Source of the DNA: Algoriphagus sediminis
GTDB lineage: Bacteria; Bacteroidota; Bacteroidia; Cytophagales; Cyclobacteriaceae
NCBI RefSeq assembly: GCF_030403435.1
Contig: NZ_JAUEPH010000007.1
Span: forward strand, 62,001 to 126,000
DNA: 64,000 bases
Reading direction: 5' to 3'
Of this stretch, positions 61,134 to 64,000 are shown in pieces. The position numbers and the translations under genes are program-made. Below the pieces are notes generated by a model, which did no database searches, had not been told where the DNA came from, and saw only the letters and a program-made list of their open reading frames with translations. Within the stretch, counting starts at the first letter, position 1. Each line of letters starts with the position of its first letter.

Positions 61134-63818
61134 TCATTCCAAATCCACGCCGTTTTCCTGTAACACCTGAATTGCAGTATTTGCATACTCCAGCAACTCG
61201 GGATGTTTAGGAAATTTCTTTGCAATCTCTCTTACCTCTAATGCCAGTGAAATAGATTGTTCTGGTACTTTCTGTAAGTATAGTAAACTTAAATTAATCG
61301 CTGTATTGGCGACACGGGGCAAAAATGTAAGTGGATTCTCTAGGGCAAACTCTCTCCTAATATGCAAGGCTTCTTCATAGTTTTGTAATGCGGGTTCGAA
61401 TTCATTTTTTTTGGCATGTAAAATGGCCAAATTGTTCAAAGTCCCAGCGAGATCGGGCAAATAGGTCCTGGGGTTCTCCTCAGCAAGTGGTCTTCTGATC
61501 CGCAAGGTTTCTTGGTAGTTTTCCAGGGCGGCCCCGAAGTCATTAGTATCAGCCTGTAAATTGGCCAAATTGTTCAAAGTCAAAGCGAGATAGGGCAAAT
61601 AGGTTCTGGGGTTCTCTTCGGCAAGGGCTTTATAAATCCGCAAGGTTTCCTGGAAGTTTTCCAGGGCGGCCCCGAATTCTTTAGTATCAGCTTGTAAACT
61701 GGCCAAATTATTCAAAGTCCGGGCGAGATCGGGCAAATAGGTCTTGGGGTTCTCTTCGGCAAGGGCTTTATAAATCCGCAAGGTTTCCTGGAAGTTTTCC
61801 AGGGCGGCCCCGAATTCATTTTTATTTTTTTGTAAACTGGCCAAATTGTTCAAAGTCAATGCGAGATTGGGCAAATAGGTCCTGGGGTTCTCTTCGGCAA
61901 GAGCTCTTCTAATCCGCAAGGTTTCTTGGTAGTTTTCCAGGGCGGCCCCCAATTCATAAGTATCAGCTTGTAAAACGGCCAAATTATTCAAAGTCCGGGC
62001 GAGATGGGGCAAATAGGTCCTGGGGTTCTCCTCGGCAAGGGCTTTATAAATCCGCAAGGTTTCTTGGTAGTTTTCCAGGGCGGCCCCGAATTCATTAGTA
62101 TCAGCTTGTAAAACGGCCAAATTGTTCAAAGTCGCAGCGAGATCGGGCAAATAGGTCCTGGGGTTCTCTTCGGAAAGAGCTCTTCTGATCTGCAAGGTTT
62201 CTTGGAAGTTTTCCAGGGCGGCCCCCAATTCATTTTTTTTGGCATGTAAACTGGCCAAATTGTGCAAAGTCAATGCAAGATCGGGCAAAAAGGTCTTGGG
62301 GTTCTCTTCAGCAAGAGTTCTATAAATCCGCAAGGCTTCCTGGTAGTTTTCCAGGGCGGCCCCGAATTCATTAGTATCAGCCCGTAAATTGGCCAAATTG
62401 TTCAAAGTCCCAGCGACATCTGGCAAATAGGACCGGGGGTTCTCTCGGGAGAGTGCTCTTCTGATCCGCAAGGCTTCCTGGAAGTTTTTCTGGGCGGCCC
62501 CCAATTCATTAGTATCAGCTTGTAAATTGGCCAAATTGTTCAAAGTCTGGGCGAAATCGGGCAAAAAGGTCTTGGGGTTCTCTTCAGCAAGAGCTCTATA
62601 AATCCGCAAGGTTTCCTGGAAGTTTTCTAGGGCGGCCCCGAATTCATTAGTATCAGCCTGTAAGAGGGCCAAATTGTTCAAAGTCCCAGCGACATCTGGC
62701 AAATAGGACCGGGGGTTCTCTCGGGCAAGTGCTCTTCTGATCCGCAAGGCTTCCTGGAAGTTTTTCTGGGCGGCCCCGAATTCATTAGTATCAGCCTGTA
62801 AGAGGGCCAAATTGTTCAAAGTCTGGGCGAAATCGGGCAAAAAGGCCTTGGGGTTCTCTTGGGCAAGGGCTTTTCTGATCCGCAAGGCTTCCTGGTAGTT
62901 TTCCAGGGCGGCCCCGAATTCATTTTTATTTTTTTGTAAACTGGCCAAATTGTTCAAAGTCAATGCGAGATTGGGCAAAAAGGCCTTGGGGTTCTCTTGG
63001 GCAAGGGCTTTATAAATCCGCAAGGCTTCCTGGTAGTTTTCCAGGGCGGCCCCGAATTGATTAGTATTAGCTTGTAAAAGGGCCAAATTGTTCAAAGTCC
63101 CAGCGAGATAGGTCAAATAGGTCCTGGGGTTCTCTTCGGCAAGGGTTCTATAAATCCGCAAGGTTTCTTCGTATAGGGTTTGGGCATTTGCAAATTGATT
63201 GTGATTTTGTAGAAATAAGGCGTATTCGAATAGAATTTCAGGGCTGTGGCTTGCATCTAGGGCTTTTTCGTAATATTCACAGGTTTTCTCGAACCAATCG
63301 GGTTCACTGTAGAAGGTTTTCCAGAGCTGAGCTTTTATCAAAAATTCGTTTGCCTTGCTTTCTAACGTATCATTTATTTCGGTTAATTCATTTTCCTTCT
63401 TGCTTCTTGCTTGCTTTAGTTCTTCGACTTCGCTGCTGATTTCTTCGGCTTTCAATATCGCATCAGCTTCCCGAAATTCACCTTTGTCAAAACGTGCCTT
63501 TGCGATTCTTAGGCGTTCTGTGTCGACTTCTATTCTGGTAAAAGTTTCATATAGACGAAGTACATCTGATTTAAAATCCTCTATCTTTTTTTCCTGATCT
63601 TCTATTTCGGAATCAATTTTCAATAAGTCAATTTTAAACTCCTGATCATCGGGATATTTCGCGATCCGTTCCTGCAATTTGACCTTCCTTGATTTGAGGT
63701 TCTTCAGATGGGCTTCAAGTTCCTTGTAGTCGGTTGCTTTGCTGTAAATGTTGACGATCTTGTCGCCGGCTATATTATCTCCTCTTCCAGAATGCGTTTG
63801 GTGAGTTTCCTTAGCCAT
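61134..63818 (-). CDS. TPR-array protein with N-terminal Gly-Asp-Asn motif and coiled coil
   Basis: The 894-residue cytosolic protein has three parts. Residues 6-20 carry 'HQTHSGRGDNIAGDK'. Residues about 30-180 are a charged coiled coil ('LKNLKSRKVKLQERIAKY'). From about 218 to 862 there are fourteen tetratricopeptide-like repeats of 46 residues, each with 'LAEENP' and 'LNNLA' marks, resembling kinesin-light-chain-type TPRs of signalling and conflict proteins. There is no enzymatic domain, so it looks like a scaffold or sensor. It starts two bases after the upstream gene, whose last residues repeat the N-terminal motif. Confidence 0.85.
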   Translation of the reverse strand: MAKETHQTHSGRGDNIAGDKIVNIYSKATDYKELEAHLKNLKSRKVKLQERIAKYPDDQEFKIDLLKIDSEIEDQEKKIEDFKSDVLRLYETFTRIEVDTERLRIAKARFDKGEFREADAILKAEEISSEVEELKQARSKKENELTEINDTLESKANEFLIKAQLWKTFYSEPDWFEKTCEYYEKALDASHSPEILFEYALFLQNHNQFANAQTLYEETLRIYRTLAEENPRTYLTYLAGTLNNLALLQANTNQFGAALENYQEALRIYKALAQENPKAFLPNLALTLNNLASLQKNKNEFGAALENYQEALRIRKALAQENPKAFLPDFAQTLNNLALLQADTNEFGAAQKNFQEALRIRRALARENPRSYLPDVAGTLNNLALLQADTNEFGAALENFQETLRIYRALAEENPKTFLPDFAQTLNNLANLQADTNELGAAQKNFQEALRIRRALSRENPRSYLPDVAGTLNNLANLRADTNEFGAALENYQEALRIYRTLAEENPKTFLPDLALTLHNLASLHAKKNELGAALENFQETLQIRRALSEENPRTYLPDLAATLNNLAVLQADTNEFGAALENYQETLRIYKALAEENPRTYLPHLARTLNNLAVLQADTYELGAALENYQETLRIRRALAEENPRTYLPNLALTLNNLASLQKNKNEFGAALENFQETLRIYKALAEENPKTYLPDLARTLNNLASLQADTKEFGAALENFQETLRIYKALAEENPRTYLPYLALTLNNLANLQADTNDFGAALENYQETLRIRRPLAEENPRTYLPDLAGTLNNLAILHAKKNEFEPALQNYEEALHIRREFALENPLTFLPRVANTAINLSLLYLQKVPEQSISLALEVREIAKKFPKHPELLEYANTAIQVLQENGVDLE
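61233..63167. repeat. Fourteen tandem 138-base repeats encoding TPRs
   Basis: The repeat unit is 138 bases (46 codons) and is present about 14 times, with long near-identical blocks shared between distant units. This suggests recent unequal recombination or gene conversion; assemblies of this stretch could be collapsed or expanded. Confidence 0.85.
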
Positions 63819-63820
63819 GG

Positions 63821-64000
63821 CTATTTCCCAGTTTTCTTATCACCTCCGACATTATCACCGGTTCCGCTGTGGGTTTGATTGATTGAATTGTCAGTGATCG
63901 TACTGTTATTCATTCCCTGATAGGTTTTGTTCCTGTTCCCGGTAATATGTGCTGAGTTGGCATTTTGACTATCGGGGGTGTCTCCCCGCACTAATTCTTT
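63821..64000 (-). CDS. C-terminal part of an upstream gene ending in the Gly-Asp-Asn motif
   Basis: An open minus-strand frame enters from beyond the right edge and ends at the TAG at 63821-63823, leaving 59 visible residues. They are rich in Asn, Thr, Ser and Gly ('NSAHITGNRNKTYQGMNN') and finish with 'QTHSGTGDNVGGDKKTGK'. Eleven of the 14 residues in the 'QTHSG' to 'GDK' segment are identical to residues 7-20 of the next gene's product, although the DNA differs at many third positions. The gap to the next ATG is two bases, so they form one operon. The function of the missing part is unknown. Confidence 0.7.
   Translation of the reverse strand, partial: KELVRGDTPDSQNANSAHITGNRNKTYQGMNNSTITDNSINQTHSGTGDNVGGDKKTGK

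Noticed and set aside
61233-63167. Regular repeats as a possible CRISPR array
   Set aside because: The 138-base period keeps one reading frame with TPR residues in each unit, and there are no short repeat/unique spacer blocks.

Overview
The window looks like chromosomal DNA of a Bacteroidota bacterium, most probably Cytophagales (Cyclobacteriaceae or Algoriphagus-like). This rests on a PorQ-type protein of the type IX secretion system, a cluster of Bacteroidota-type families (DUF2141, DUF6600, VPS10/BNR giant protein, two-subunit methylmalonyl-CoA mutase), starts that mostly lack Shine-Dalgarno sequences, and moderate-to-low GC. The genus is inferred from family composition only. No rRNA, tRNA, CRISPR, transposase or integrase gene was seen.

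Layout. 0-2.6 kb: methylmalonyl-CoA mutase (small subunit cut by the left edge, large subunit complete). 2.6-9.7 kb, minus strand: an SDR, two small secreted proteins, a MarR regulator - ferredoxin reductase - [2Fe-2S] ferredoxin group, and a FecBCD-type ABC importer. 9.8-27 kb: core and stress functions, namely an HtrA protease, dxr-rseP, lon-porQ-hslU-SDR, a histidine phosphatase, a cold-shock protein, an MscS-type channel, Hsp20, a second HtrA and a beta-lactamase-fold hydrolase. 27-33 kb, minus strand: a TPR lipoprotein, a SulP transporter, and a three-gene sugar cluster (epimerase, GT61-like transferase, NDP-hexose 2,3-dehydratase). 33-37 kb: an Mla-type lipid transporter (E-F-D) and an ECF sigma/anti-sigma pair. 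37-49 kb: a giant beta-propeller protein, an Arg/Ser-tailed DUF6600 protein, a GH10 xylanase, and a minus-strand run of Gfo/Idh/MocA, alcohol dehydrogenase, ADP-ribosylglycohydrolase, serine hydrolase and DinB genes. 49-51.6 kb: a MacB/FtsX permease.

Accessory segment, 51.9-56.5 kb. All genes lie on the minus strand and are separated by related long imperfect palindromes that resemble gene-cassette (attC-like) sites. The contents are a deiminase-fold protein with an unknown partner, a diheme cytochrome c lipoprotein, and a visibly AT-rich pair: a small TIR-domain protein followed 4 nt later by a calcineurin-like metallophosphoesterase with an unexplained C-terminal domain. This pair is the best candidate for an undescribed system, probably a defence or NAD-signalling module.

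Right end, 56.6-64 kb: a Tat-exported Gfo/Idh/MocA oxidoreductase, a 580-base gene-poor stretch, a VWA-domain protein with a membrane partner, and a minus-strand operon that leaves the window. That operon ends in an 894-residue TPR protein with fourteen 46-residue repeats. Its N-terminus carries a short His-Ser-Gly / Gly-Asp-Asn / Gly-Asp-Lys motif, and the same motif ends the gene immediately upstream (only 59 residues are visible), so the two products probably act together.
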